From NCBI RefSeq assembly GCF_009883635.2, contig NZ_CP026115.2, positions 1,612,001-1,676,000 on the forward strand: a stretch of DNA of 64,000 bases, written 5' to 3'. Below are positions 28,475 through 37,146 of this stretch, in pieces. Both the position numbers and the translations under genes were made by a program. Each line of letters begins with the position of its first letter. Within the stretch, counting starts at the first letter, position 1. This stretch comes from Pseudomonas putida (GTDB lineage: Bacteria > Pseudomonadota > Gammaproteobacteria > Pseudomonadales > Pseudomonadaceae). The notes under the pieces were generated by a model. The model had not been told where the DNA came from and ran no database searches. It saw only the letters and a program-made list of their open reading frames with translations.

Positions 28475-29908
28475 GTGAAGCGAAGCAGTACGCTGTCACC
28501 GCTGTGGCTGGGAGCCTTCGGGCTCCTGGTGTTGAACCTGAACCCGGTCGCCCAGGCAGCCGATGACATAGACCCCAGACTGCGCACCATCGGGCCCTCA
28601 TTGATGCGCGACGCGCCCGACGCCATCCCCGCTCGCCCGCCTTCAGGGCAGTCCAACAACAATGGCGACCGCCTGGGGCTGGCCGAGGCGGTGCTGACCG
28701 CCGCGCAGTGGCACCCGAGCATCGCCGAGGCGGTCGGCAACCTGTACAAGCAGGGCGAAGGCATCAACGTCGCCCGTGCCGGTTACTACCCACAGATTTC
28801 CGGCGGTCTGCGCACCGGTTATGACACCGGCTACGGCGGCGACCGCAACAGCCAGGCGCTGAACCTGTCGTTGAAGCAGATGCTCTACGACTTCGGCAAG
28901 GTCGACAATGCCGTCAGTGCCGCCCAGGCCGCCGCTACCCGGGCCCAGGCCAATATCCTGCTGGTGGTCGACGACCTCGCCCGCGACACCGCCTACGCCT
29001 GGATCGAAACCCGCCGTTACGAACAATTGATGGTCATCGCCCGCGACCAGATCCGTGGCGTCGGCGACATCGCCGGCATGGCCCGCCAGCGCAGCGACAT
29101 GGGCGCCAGCACCCGCTCCGATGTGGTCCAGGCCGAGTCGCGGGTGGAAGGCGCCCGCGCCACCCTCGAGGAATACCAGTCGCAGTACGAACGCTGGCGT
29201 TCGACCCTGGCCGAACTGCTTGGCCGGGTAGCACCGCCGGCCCTGGCCGAGGAGTCGCCACCAGAGCTGAACCATGCGTGCAAGCGCGCTTCAGGCGGCA
29301 GCGACCGGTTGCCGGCCGTGCTGATGGCCCTGGCCTTGCGCGCCCAGTCCCAGGCCGAACTGGCCCAGGCCAAGGCCGAAGCCTACCCCACGCTGTCGCT
29401 GCAACCGCAGGTCAACCACTACCTGGACAACGACTACAACCGCGACAACCGAAGCCTGGACCGCACCCAGGCGGGCATCTACCTGAACGTCGAGGTGCCC
29501 ATCTACCAGGGTGGTGCCATCAGCGCCCGCAGCCGCGCCGCCGGCCATGCCCTGAGCGCCGCCGATTCCGCCGAAGACGCCGCACGCCTGCAGGCCCGCC
29601 GCGGCCTGGCCGAAGCCATGGCGCAGACGTCCGGGCTGGGCCGTCGCCTGAATTCGCTTGAAGCGCGCCAGGCCAGCATCCAGGAAGCCCGCGCACTGTA
29701 TGGCAGGCAATACCTGGACCTGGGCACCCGGCCCTTGCTCGACCTGCTCAACGCCGAGCAGGAGATCTACCAGTCACGCTTCGAACTCGCCGGCACCCGC
29801 TCCGACCTGCTGCGCCTGGATGTCGACTGCCTGTACAACTCCGGCGCCCTGCGTACCGCCTTCGGGCTGGAAGGGCGCAACCTGCAAGGGGTGGAAATCG
29901 AGCCATGA
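28475..29908 (+). CDS. TolC-family outer membrane protein of the LapF exporter
   Basis: This is a 477-residue outer membrane factor. The signal peptide (SPLWLGAFGLLVLNLNPVAQA) is followed by two outer membrane efflux protein repeats with long helices, LAEAVLTAAQWHPSIAEAV at the start and RPLLDLLNAEQEIYQSRFEL near the end, the usual TolC pattern. It would form the outer membrane channel of the type I system exporting LapF. It starts 63 bases after lapF and its stop overlaps the start of the ABC exporter gene (ATGA). It resembles LapE and P. putida PP_0805 by position; that link is from memory. Confidence 0.9.
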   Translation: MKRSSTLSPLWLGAFGLLVLNLNPVAQAADDIDPRLRTIGPSLMRDAPDAIPARPPSGQSNNNGDRLGLAEAVLTAAQWHPSIAEAVGNLYKQGEGINVARAGYYPQISGGLRTGYDTGYGGDRNSQALNLSLKQMLYDFGKVDNAVSAAQAAATRAQANILLVVDDLARDTAYAWIETRRYEQLMVIARDQIRGVGDIAGMARQRSDMGASTRSDVVQAESRVEGARATLEEYQSQYERWRSTLAELLGRVAPPALAEESPPELNHACKRASGGSDRLPAVLMALALRAQSQAELAQAKAEAYPTLSLQPQVNHYLDNDYNRDNRSLDRTQAGIYLNVEVPIYQGGAISARSRAAGHALSAADSAEDAARLQARRGLAEAMAQTSGLGRRLNSLEARQASIQEARALYGRQYLDLGTRPLLDLLNAEQEIYQSRFELAGTRSDLLRLDVDCLYNSGALRTAFGLEGRNLQGVEIEP

Positions 29909-32073
29909 ACGATACCGTCAAGCTGACCCAGGCCGGTCAGGCGCAGAATCCGGAGCAGCCGGTGGTGCACCGGCCCGATCTGGGCCCGTGGCTGGAAGTG
30001 ATGCTGCAGGTCGCCCACCACTATCGCCTGGATGTCTCGCCCCAGCGCATTCGCCTGGCGGCGGTCGAAGATGCGCGCCCGCTGGATGAGATCCTCCGGC
30101 ACATGGCCCGCCAGGCCGGGCTGACCTTGCGCTTCGTGCGCTACGACGCCAAGGGCCTGCGCCAGTGGCGCACGCCGCTGGTGCTGGAACTGGACGATGG
30201 CCAGTTGGCCACGGTCGAGGCGGTGACCGAGGAAAACGAGCTGGCCGTGGTGTTCGCCGGCGACCAGCGCCTGACCTCGCGCCTGCCCCGTGATGCGCTC
30301 GAAGGGCGCATCAACCGCGTGGCATTGATGCGCCCGGCACGGCCGCTGCGGGATGTGCGCACCGACGACTATACCGCGCCCTATGACCGCCACTGGTTCA
30401 CCCGTATCGTGCTGCGCGACCTGCGCCCGTACGGCCAGGTGATGGTCGCCTCCTTGGTGGCCAACGTGCTGGCCCTGGCCGGGGTGCTGTTTTCGATGCA
30501 GGTGTATGACCGGGTGATCCCCGCCGAGTCACTGCCAACCTTGTACGTGCTGTTCGGTGGCGTGGTACTGGCGCTGGTGTTCGACTTCAGCATGCGCCTG
30601 CTGCGGCTGAAGGTTACCGACCTGCTGGGCAAGCGTGCCGACCTGCGGGTGTCCGACCTGGTCTACGGCCATGCGCTGCGCCTGCGCAATTCGGCACGGC
30701 CGAAATCCACCGGCTCGTTCATCTCGCAGTTGCGCGAGCTGGAGTCGATCCGCGACCTGATCACTTCGAGCACCGCCACGGCCTTGGCCGACCTGCCGTT
30801 CTTCCTGCTGTTCCTGCTGGTGTTCTGGCTGATCGGCGGGGTGCTGGTGTTCATCCCGCTGGTGGCGCTGCTGGCCATGGTCATCCCGGGGCTGCTGGCG
30901 CAGCGGCGCCTGGCGGCACTGGCCAATGCCTCGATGCGCGAGTCGTCGCTGCGCAACGCCATGCTGGTGGAGAGCATCCAGGGCCTGGACGAGATCAAGG
31001 CGCTGCAGGCCGAGGCGCGCTTCGAGCGCCAGTGGAACCAGTACAACGCCGCCTGCGCGCACACCAGCCTGCGCCTGCGCACCCTGACCAACGGCCTGGT
31101 GACCTGGACCCAGAACGTGCAAGGCGCGGTGTTCGCCGTGGTCATCGTGATCGGCGCGCCGATGGTGATTGCCGGCGACCTCACCACCGGTAGCCTGGTG
31201 GCTGCCTCGATGCTGTCGTCACGGATGATGGCGCCACTGGCGCAGCTGACCCACGTACTGACCCGCTGGCAGCAGGCCAAGGTGGCCCTGCAAGGCCTGG
31301 ACAAACTGATGCAGGCGCCGGTCGACCACCCCGAAGGCGAGGCCCGCGTGCACCTGCCGGCGATCCGTGGCGAATATGCGCTGCGCCAGGCCCACTTCCG
31401 CTACAGCCCGGAAGCGCCACCGGTGCTGAGCATCGGCCAGCTCGACATCCAGCCCGGCGAGCGCATCGCCGTGCTCGGGCGCAACGGCGCCGGCAAATCG
31501 ACCCTGCTGCAGGCGTTGGGCGGTGCCATGGACCTGAGCCAGGGCGAAGTGAGCCTCGACGGCATCGCCATGGCCCACCTCGACCCGGCCGACCTGCGTC
31601 GTGACGTCGGCCTGCTGGCCCAGTACGCCCGGCTGTTCCACGGCACCCTGCGGGAAAACCTCACCCTCGGCGCCGGCCAGGCCAGCGACCAGGAACTGGT
31701 AGCCGCGCTGGCCGCCACCGGGGCGCTGGAGTTCGTCCGCCACCTGCCCAAGGGCCTCGACCACCTGATTCTCGAAGGCGGCGTGGGCCTGTCCGGCGGG
31801 CAGCGTCAGGCCCTGGTGCTGGCGCGTTTGCTGGTTCGCCAACCGCAGGTGCTGCTGCTCGACGAGCCCACCGCTTCGCTCGACGACGTCACCGAACGCA
31901 AGCTGCTGGATAACCTCGATCGCTTCTGCCAGGGCCGCACGTTGGTGATCGCCACCCACCGCCTCAGCGTACTGCAGCGCGTGGAGCGCATCATCGTGCT
32001 GGACGGCGGGCGCATCGTCATCGACGACAAACGCGACGCCGCCCTGGCCAAGCTGCAAGGAGCGCAGGCATGA
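29905..32073 (+). CDS. type I secretion ABC transporter (LapB-like)
   Basis: This 722-residue exporter has an N-terminal C39-like domain (1-150), five or six transmembrane segments (about 170-450) and an ATPase domain. Walker A is GRNGAGKST (about 525), the signature is LSGGQ (about 629), Walker B is VLLLDEPTASLDD (about 650) and the H-loop is ATHRLS (about 683). The C39-like domain has no catalytic cysteine in its usual place, so it is a degenerate (CLD) domain that binds the RTX substrate instead of cutting a leader. It forms the inner-membrane motor for LapF export, with ATGA overlaps on both sides. Confidence 0.93.
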   Translation: MNDTVKLTQAGQAQNPEQPVVHRPDLGPWLEVMLQVAHHYRLDVSPQRIRLAAVEDARPLDEILRHMARQAGLTLRFVRYDAKGLRQWRTPLVLELDDGQLATVEAVTEENELAVVFAGDQRLTSRLPRDALEGRINRVALMRPARPLRDVRTDDYTAPYDRHWFTRIVLRDLRPYGQVMVASLVANVLALAGVLFSMQVYDRVIPAESLPTLYVLFGGVVLALVFDFSMRLLRLKVTDLLGKRADLRVSDLVYGHALRLRNSARPKSTGSFISQLRELESIRDLITSSTATALADLPFFLLFLLVFWLIGGVLVFIPLVALLAMVIPGLLAQRRLAALANASMRESSLRNAMLVESIQGLDEIKALQAEARFERQWNQYNAACAHTSLRLRTLTNGLVTWTQNVQGAVFAVVIVIGAPMVIAGDLTTGSLVAASMLSSRMMAPLAQLTHVLTRWQQAKVALQGLDKLMQAPVDHPEGEARVHLPAIRGEYALRQAHFRYSPEAPPVLSIGQLDIQPGERIAVLGRNGAGKSTLLQALGGAMDLSQGEVSLDGIAMAHLDPADLRRDVGLLAQYARLFHGTLRENLTLGAGQASDQELVAALAATGALEFVRHLPKGLDHLILEGGVGLSGGQRQALVLARLLVRQPQVLLLDEPTASLDDVTERKLLDNLDRFCQGRTLVIATHRLSVLQRVERIIVLDGGRIVIDDKRDAALAKLQGAQA

Positions 32074-33254
32074 GCAACCACGAACTCCCCGCCTCCTACC
32101 TGGATGGCCAGGACGACCAGGCCGTGCTGCGCGCCGGCCGCATCATCACCATCTGCGCAATCATGCTCGCCGCGTTCCTGGCCTGGGCCGCCTGGTTCGA
32201 GGTGACCGAGGTGTCCACCGGCACGGGCAAGGTGATCCCCAGTTCACGCGAGCAGGTGATCCAGTCGTTCGAAGGCGGCATCGTCGCCGAGATGAACGTG
32301 GCCGAAGGCGACCTGGTCGAACGCGGTCAGGTCCTCACCCAGCTCGACCCGACCAAGACCGCCTCCAGCGTTGGCGAGAGCGAAGCCAAGTACCGTGCGG
32401 CCAAGGCCAGCGTGGCGCGCCTGCGTGCCGAGGTTACCGGCAAGCCGCTGAGTTTCCCTGAAAGCCTGCGCGATTCGCCCGACCTGATCGACGCCGAGAC
32501 GGCGCTGTACGAAACCCGCCGCCGTGGCCTGGAACAGACCCTGGCCGGCATCGAGGATTCGCTGCGGCTGGTGCGTGCAGAGCTGAAGATCACCGAAAAC
32601 CTGGCCAAGATGGGCGCCTCCAGCCGGGTCGAAGTGATCCGCCTGAACCGCCAGCGCTCGGAGCTGGAGCTCAAGGCCAATGAAGCCCGCTCCGAATACC
32701 TGGTGCGCGCCCGCGAAGAGCTGGCCAAGGCCAGTGCCGAGGCCGACAGCCTGTCGGAGGTGATTCGCGGGCGCAGCGATTCGCTCACCCGCCTGACCCT
32801 GCGCTCGCCGGTGCGCGGCATCGTCAAGGATATCGAAGTGAATACCTTGGGTGGCGTGGTGCAGCCTGGCGGGCAGGTGATGAAGATCGTACCGATGGAC
32901 GAACGGCTGCTGATCGAAACGCGCATCGCCCCACGGGACATCGCCTTCATCCACCCAGACCAGGCGGCCAAGGTTAAGATCAGCGCCTATGACTACTCGG
33001 TGTATGGCGGGCTGGAAGGCAAAGTGGTGGGGATCTCGCCGGATACCCTGCAGGATGAGGTGAAACCGGAGATCTACTACTACCGGGTGTTCATCCGCAC
33101 CGAGCAGGACAGCCTGACCAACAAAGCCGGCAAGCACTTCGCGATCGTGCCAGGGATGATTGCCACGGTGGATATCCGTACGGGCGAGAAGACCATCCTC
33201 GATTATCTGATCAAACCGCTGAACCGCGCCCGCGAGGCCCTGCGTGAACGCTGA
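32070..33254 (+). CDS. HlyD-family membrane fusion protein of the LapF exporter
   Basis: This 394-residue protein has one transmembrane segment near the N-terminus (IITICAIMLAAFLAWAAW, about 27-44). The lipoyl-like half-motifs follow (VIQSFEGGIVAEMNVAEGDLVERGQVL and TLRSPVRGIVKDI), then a long coiled coil (about 110-230) and a beta-barrel. It would link the ABC exporter to the TolC-like protein. It overlaps the previous gene by four bases and ends 21 bases before a paired REP element. It is LapC-like and closes the secretion operon. Confidence 0.93.
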   Translation: MSNHELPASYLDGQDDQAVLRAGRIITICAIMLAAFLAWAAWFEVTEVSTGTGKVIPSSREQVIQSFEGGIVAEMNVAEGDLVERGQVLTQLDPTKTASSVGESEAKYRAAKASVARLRAEVTGKPLSFPESLRDSPDLIDAETALYETRRRGLEQTLAGIEDSLRLVRAELKITENLAKMGASSRVEVIRLNRQRSELELKANEARSEYLVRAREELAKASAEADSLSEVIRGRSDSLTRLTLRSPVRGIVKDIEVNTLGGVVQPGGQVMKIVPMDERLLIETRIAPRDIAFIHPDQAAKVKISAYDYSVYGGLEGKVVGISPDTLQDEVKPEIYYYRVFIRTEQDSLTNKAGKHFAIVPGMIATVDIRTGEKTILDYLIKPLNRAREALRER

Positions 33255-33275
33255 TCTCAGGCGCGACACAGATAC

Positions 33276-33392
33276 CTGTGGGAGCCGCGCTTGCCGGCGA
33301 TGGGCCGCGAAGCGGCCCCGGCAATTTATGCAACAACCTTGAAATCGTGGGGCCGCTTCGCGGCCCATCGCCGGCAAGCGCGGCTCCCACAG
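33276..33392. repeat. paired REP palindrome, perfect 44-base arms
   Basis: The arms at 33276-33319 and 33349-33392 are perfect inverted copies, separated by 29 bases. Each arm contains the core GGAGCCGCGCTTGCCGGCGA and an inner GGGCCGCGAAGCGGCCC palindrome. It is the same family as 2097-2215. It separates the secretion operon from cheV and could act as a transcript end or mRNA stabiliser. Confidence 0.9.
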
Positions 33393-33486
33393 GATCCTGC
33401 ACTCCTTGGCAATCTGTGCATGGACGCTAAAGCGCCGCGAAATCAGGCCGATAACCCGTCATCCCCTGTCTCCCACGAAGGTCACC

Positions 33487-34386
33487 ATGGCCACGCAAAA
33501 TGCCCGCGCGGACTCGCTGTCGCTGCTGCTATTCACCCTGCGCAGCGGCAAGCTGATGGCAATCAACCTGCTCAAGGTCAGCGAGATCATCCCCTGCCCG
33601 CCCCTGACCAAGCTGCCCGAGTCGCACCCGCACGTTAAAGGCGTGGCCATCCTGCGCGGCAACTCGCTGTCGGTGATCGACCTGTCCCGCGCCATCGGCG
33701 AACGCCCACTTGAAGACCCACAGGGCGGCTGCCTGATCGTCACCGAGATCAGCCGCTCGCGCCAAGGCCTGCACGTGCAGGCCGTGAGCCGCATCGTCCA
33801 TTGCCTGAGCACCGACATCAAGCCGCCGCCGTTCGGCTCGGGCAACCGTTCGTTCATCACCGGCGTGACCCGGGTCGACAACACCCTGGTGCAGGTGCTG
33901 GACATCGAAAAGGTCATCCACGGCATCGCCCCACCGGAGCCTGAGCCACAGCCGGGCGAGCTGAGCGAGGAAGACGCCAGCCTGCTGGCCGCCGCCAACA
34001 TCCTGGTGGTCGACGACAGCCAGGTGGCGCTGCAGCAGTCGGTGCACACCCTGCGAAATCTCGGTATCGACTGCCACACGGCACGCAGTGCCAAGGATGC
34101 GATGAACGTGCTGCTGGAGCTGCAGGGCACCGCCCAGGAGATCAACATCATCGTCTCGGACATCGAAATGTCCGAGATGGACGGCTATGCGTTTACCCGC
34201 ACTTTGCGCGAGACGCCGGACTTCCAGCACCTCTATGTGCTACTGCACACCTCGCTGGACAGCGCCATGAGCAGCGAGAAAGCCAAGGTGGCCGGGGCCA
34301 ATGCCATCCTCACCAAGTTCTCCTCGCCCGACCTGACCGACTGCCTGGTGACGGCGGCGCGGACCGTGGTGTTTGCCGAGCGCTGA
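33487..34386 (+). CDS. cheV: chemotaxis coupling protein CheV
   Basis: The product has 299 residues: a CheW-like domain (about 8-155, with LRSGKLMAINLLKVSEIIP and the typical RGNSLSVIDLSRAIG) and a receiver domain (about 172-299). The phosphorylation site is Asp225 in IIVSDIEMSEMDGYAF, with the conserved lysine in NAILTKFSSPDL. CheV couples chemoreceptors to CheA and the receiver tunes adaptation. The ATG at 33487 has GAAGG five bases before it; the longer frame from 33406 has none. It is adjacent to the LapF exporter but separated by REP elements. Confidence 0.93.
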   Translation: MATQNARADSLSLLLFTLRSGKLMAINLLKVSEIIPCPPLTKLPESHPHVKGVAILRGNSLSVIDLSRAIGERPLEDPQGGCLIVTEISRSRQGLHVQAVSRIVHCLSTDIKPPPFGSGNRSFITGVTRVDNTLVQVLDIEKVIHGIAPPEPEPQPGELSEEDASLLAAANILVVDDSQVALQQSVHTLRNLGIDCHTARSAKDAMNVLLELQGTAQEINIIVSDIEMSEMDGYAFTRTLRETPDFQHLYVLLHTSLDSAMSSEKAKVAGANAILTKFSSPDLTDCLVTAARTVVFAER

Positions 34387-34415
34387 AGCACGTGTTGTTA
34401 TATTCAGCGACAAAC

Positions 34416-34436
34416 TCCCTGGCTTGCCGCCAGGGA
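34416..34436 (+). terminator. stem-loop after cheV
   Basis: TCCCTGGC and GCCAGGGA pair around TTGCC, 30 bases after the cheV stop. No T run follows. It lies just before a CATAAT box at 34446-34451 that may be the -10 of the next gene. Confidence 0.4.
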
Positions 34437-34484
34437 TGACTCGGGCATAATTCGCGCCCCTCGGAACAATTCCCGGAACCGCGT

Positions 34485-34796
34485 ATGAAGTTTTTCTGCT
34501 CTCTCCTGATCGCCTGCGCCCTGTTCAGCGGTGTTGCCCAGGCCTCCAGCACCCAGGCGTGGAACGAGCAGCGCCAGCAGATGCTCAAGGCCTGCCTGAA
34601 GGCCAGCCAGTTCAAGGATGCCCACGCCCGTGGCAAACCGGCGGAGTTCGATGACCAGGTCGGTTTCAGCGCCTTGCTGATCGAAGGGGTTTATCCACAG
34701 AAGCACATGCAGCAACGCACCGGCACCGAGCTGTGCCTGTACGACCGCAAGCAGCAGCATGCCTACGTCAGCGAATGGAACCCGGACGCCAAGTGA
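34485..34796 (+). CDS. small secreted protein of unknown function
   Basis: This is a 103-residue protein with a clear signal peptide (MKFFCSLLIACALFSGVAQA, then SSTQAW). The mature part has 83 residues and two cysteines (in LKACLKAS and TELCLYDR), which could form a disulfide in the periplasm. I do not recognise a family. Its stop overlaps the GTG start of the downstream cysteine-cluster gene by four bases (GTGA), so the two are translated together. Pseudomonads related to P. putida carry a similar gene next to cheV, from memory. Confidence 0.75.
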   Translation: MKFFCSLLIACALFSGVAQASSTQAWNEQRQQMLKACLKASQFKDAHARGKPAEFDDQVGFSALLIEGVYPQKHMQQRTGTELCLYDRKQQHAYVSEWNPDAK

Positions 34797-35527
34797 ACGA
34801 CGGCCTGCGTTTTGCCTGTACTGGCTGTGGCAAATGCTGTACTGGCCACCATGTGCCATTGACCTTGGACGAGGCGCGCCAATGGGCAACAGGCGGTGGT
34901 CAGGTGGTGGTCTTGATCGAAGGCTTCGTGACCGATGGCCCAGGGATGCCGGTGGACCAGCGCGAGCATGTGTTGCGTCGCTCGTATCCGGTGCCTTGCG
35001 GCGGCAGCGAAGTGCGCGTTTCGGTGACCTTTGCCGCGTTCAACCCGGGGCGCTGTCGCAACCTCGACGACAACGACCTGTGCACCATTTATGAAAACCG
35101 ACCACTGGTCTGTCGCATCTACCCGGTGGAAATCAACCCGCATATTCCGCTGCGGCCGGAGAACAAGGACTGCCCACCGGAGGCTTGGGAGCAAGGGCCT
35201 GAACTGATCCATGGTTCGCTGCCGGTGGACCCGGCGCTGCTGGCGCTGGTGCAGGCTTCGCGGCAGGCGGATCGTGATGATATTGCGGCCAAGGTGGCCA
35301 TCTGCGAGGCACTGGGGATGACCACCAGCGCGCTCAAGGGCAATGGGTTTACCGCTTGGCTGCCGGACATGACGGCCTTTGCCGCTGCTCTGGCGCAGGC
35401 GTCATCAGGGAACGGGGCTGAGTGGATGCTGCATGTGGAGCAGCCTGAACTGGTGAGTGATTTGCAGGCTCGGGGATTGCGGACCACTGCTGAGGCGCCG
35501 GTCTACTATGCCTTCATTGGGTTTTAG
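34793..35527 (+). CDS. YkgJ-family cysteine cluster protein (larger form)
   Basis: This 244-residue protein begins with FACTGCGKCCTGHHVPLTL, the CxxCxxCC cluster of the YkgJ family, followed by FNPGRCRNLDDNDLCTIYEN and RPLVCRIYPVEI with further conserved cysteines. The family probably binds metal or an iron-sulfur cluster; the function is unknown. I chose the GTG at 34793-34795, which overlaps the stop of the small secreted gene. Upstream codons of the open frame belong to the shadow of that gene. It differs in length from the 127-residue family member at 3046-3429. Confidence 0.85.
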   Translation: MNDGLRFACTGCGKCCTGHHVPLTLDEARQWATGGGQVVVLIEGFVTDGPGMPVDQREHVLRRSYPVPCGGSEVRVSVTFAAFNPGRCRNLDDNDLCTIYENRPLVCRIYPVEINPHIPLRPENKDCPPEAWEQGPELIHGSLPVDPALLALVQASRQADRDDIAAKVAICEALGMTTSALKGNGFTAWLPDMTAFAAALAQASSGNGAEWMLHVEQPELVSDLQARGLRTTAEAPVYYAFIGF

Positions 35528-35597
35528 GTGAGCAGGCCGTGGCAGGTTCGCGTTAGGGCCACAAGGTGCTTGCCACGACATCTTCAGCGCCTATGAG

Positions 35598-35820
35598 ATC
35601 GAGCGCCGCCCGCGCGGCGCATCGCGAGCTGGCGCTCGCTCCTACGTTTATTTCGGGCCAGTTATTCCTGTGGGATTTGCGCGCGGGCGCCTTGGCGCAT
35701 GTCGTGATATCGCGTCGTACCACCAAGGCGGTCGCGCGCGCCTGCCACAAGCGTTACTGGCCCGGAACAAACGTAGGAGCGAGCGCTAGCTCGCGATGCG
35801 CCGCGCGGGCGGCGCTCGAT
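35598..35820. repeat. large nested palindromic repeat
   Basis: Two inverted arms of about 65 to 74 bases (35598-35671 and 35756-35820) share GCCGCCCGCGCGGCGCATCG and the GAGCG-AGCT-GGCGCTCGCTCCTACG segment. Inside them a second pair of arms (about 35676-35700 and 35722-35749, TGTGGGATTTGCGCGCGGGCG and its near complement) encloses a GTGATATCGC centre. The core differs from the two REP types seen elsewhere in the window. It fills most of the gene-free space between the cysteine-cluster gene and the RND efflux genes (35528-35982). Confidence 0.85.
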
Positions 35821-35982
35821 TTCCGCATCACGCCAAAACTCAAGCCGGACATCCCCAAACCCAACACCACCCCCAACCTGTCACCGCTGTCAGCCAGCTG
35901 TCACGCTGCCGACCCGGTCACAGCGCTATAAACTCCAATACATACCTCCGTTTCCCACCCCTTGGCCAAGGTGCCCGCGCCG

Positions 35983-37146
35983 ATGCGACGTCCTTCCCGT
36001 TCTGTACTTCTCGTCGCGTTGGCGCTGCTCGCCCTGGTGGCCCTGGGCGTCTGGTATGGCCAACGCCAGGAGGCCTCCACGCCCCGTGCACAAGCGGCGA
36101 TCCCGGTGCGCGTGGTCAGCGTCGCCCAGCAGGACGTGCCGCGCTATGCCAGCGCCATCGGCTCGGTGCTTTCACTGCACAGCGTCGAAGTGCGACCACA
36201 GGTCGAAGGCGTACTGACCCAGGTGCTGGTCAAAGAAGGCCAGTGGGTCAAGGAAGGCGACCTGCTCGCCACCCTGGATGACCGCGCAATCCGCGCCAGC
36301 CTCGACCAGGCCCGCGCCCAGCTCGGCCAGAGCCAGGCGCAGATCCAGGTGGCCGGCGTCGACCTGAAGCGCTACCGCCTGCTCAGCACCGACGATGGCG
36401 TGTCCAAGCAAACCCTCGACCAGCAACAGGCACTGGTCAACCAGCTGCAGGCCACGGTCAAGGGCAACCAGGCGGCCATCGCCAATGCCGAAGTGCAGCT
36501 GTCCTACACACAGATCCGCTCGCCGGTGACCGGGCGCGTCGGCATTCGCAATGTCGACCCCGGCAACCTGGTACGCACCAGCGACACCCAAAGCCTGTTC
36601 AGCGTCACCCAGATCGACCCCATCGCCGTCGAGTTCGCCTTGCCGCAACAGATGCTGCCCACCCTGCAGGCCCTGCTCAAGGCGCCAACCCCGGCGCTGG
36701 TAGAGGCCTACATGGACGCCGACGGCGAACGCAGCCTGCTGGGCGAAGGCCACTTGGCGCTGATCGACAACCAGATCTCGGCCAACACCGGCACGGTGCG
36801 GGTCAAGGCCGAATTCGACAACAAGGACGGCCGCCTGTGGCCGGGGCAACTGGTCACCATCCGCCTGCGCACGGCGGTCGAGGAGAACGCGCTGGTGGTG
36901 CCGCCGCCGGTGGTGCAGCGGGGCGTCGATGGGCACTTCGTCTACCGCCTGGACGGTGACAAGGTCACCAGCGTGCCGGTCAAGGTGCTGTACCAGGACA
37001 GCGGCCTGAACATCATCGCCGGGGTCAAGCCTGGCGAGCGCCTGGTGCTCGACGGCCAGTCACGGCTCAAGCCCGGCTCGCGGGTCGAGGTCACTCCGGA
37101 CGCACCGCCGCCGGCGGAAATGGCTGACCGCAGGAGCCAGCCATGA
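35983..37146 (+). CDS. RND efflux periplasmic adaptor (MdtA/MexA type)
   Basis: This 387-residue protein has an N-terminal hydrophobic anchor (SVLLVALALLALVALGVWYG). The membrane fusion domains follow in order: lipoyl half (VEVRPQVEGVLTQVLVKEGQWV), helical hairpin (about 100-165), second lipoyl half (YTQIRSPVTGRVGIRNVDPGNLV), beta-barrel, and membrane-proximal part. There is no lipobox cysteine, so it is anchored by the signal segment. It pairs with the RND pump that starts on its stop codon (ATGA). I chose ATG 35983; GTG 35971 and TTG 35962 are alternatives. The substrate is unknown. Confidence 0.9.
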   Translation: MRRPSRSVLLVALALLALVALGVWYGQRQEASTPRAQAAIPVRVVSVAQQDVPRYASAIGSVLSLHSVEVRPQVEGVLTQVLVKEGQWVKEGDLLATLDDRAIRASLDQARAQLGQSQAQIQVAGVDLKRYRLLSTDDGVSKQTLDQQQALVNQLQATVKGNQAAIANAEVQLSYTQIRSPVTGRVGIRNVDPGNLVRTSDTQSLFSVTQIDPIAVEFALPQQMLPTLQALLKAPTPALVEAYMDADGERSLLGEGHLALIDNQISANTGTVRVKAEFDNKDGRLWPGQLVTIRLRTAVEENALVVPPPVVQRGVDGHFVYRLDGDKVTSVPVKVLYQDSGLNIIAGVKPGERLVLDGQSRLKPGSRVEVTPDAPPPAEMADRRSQP

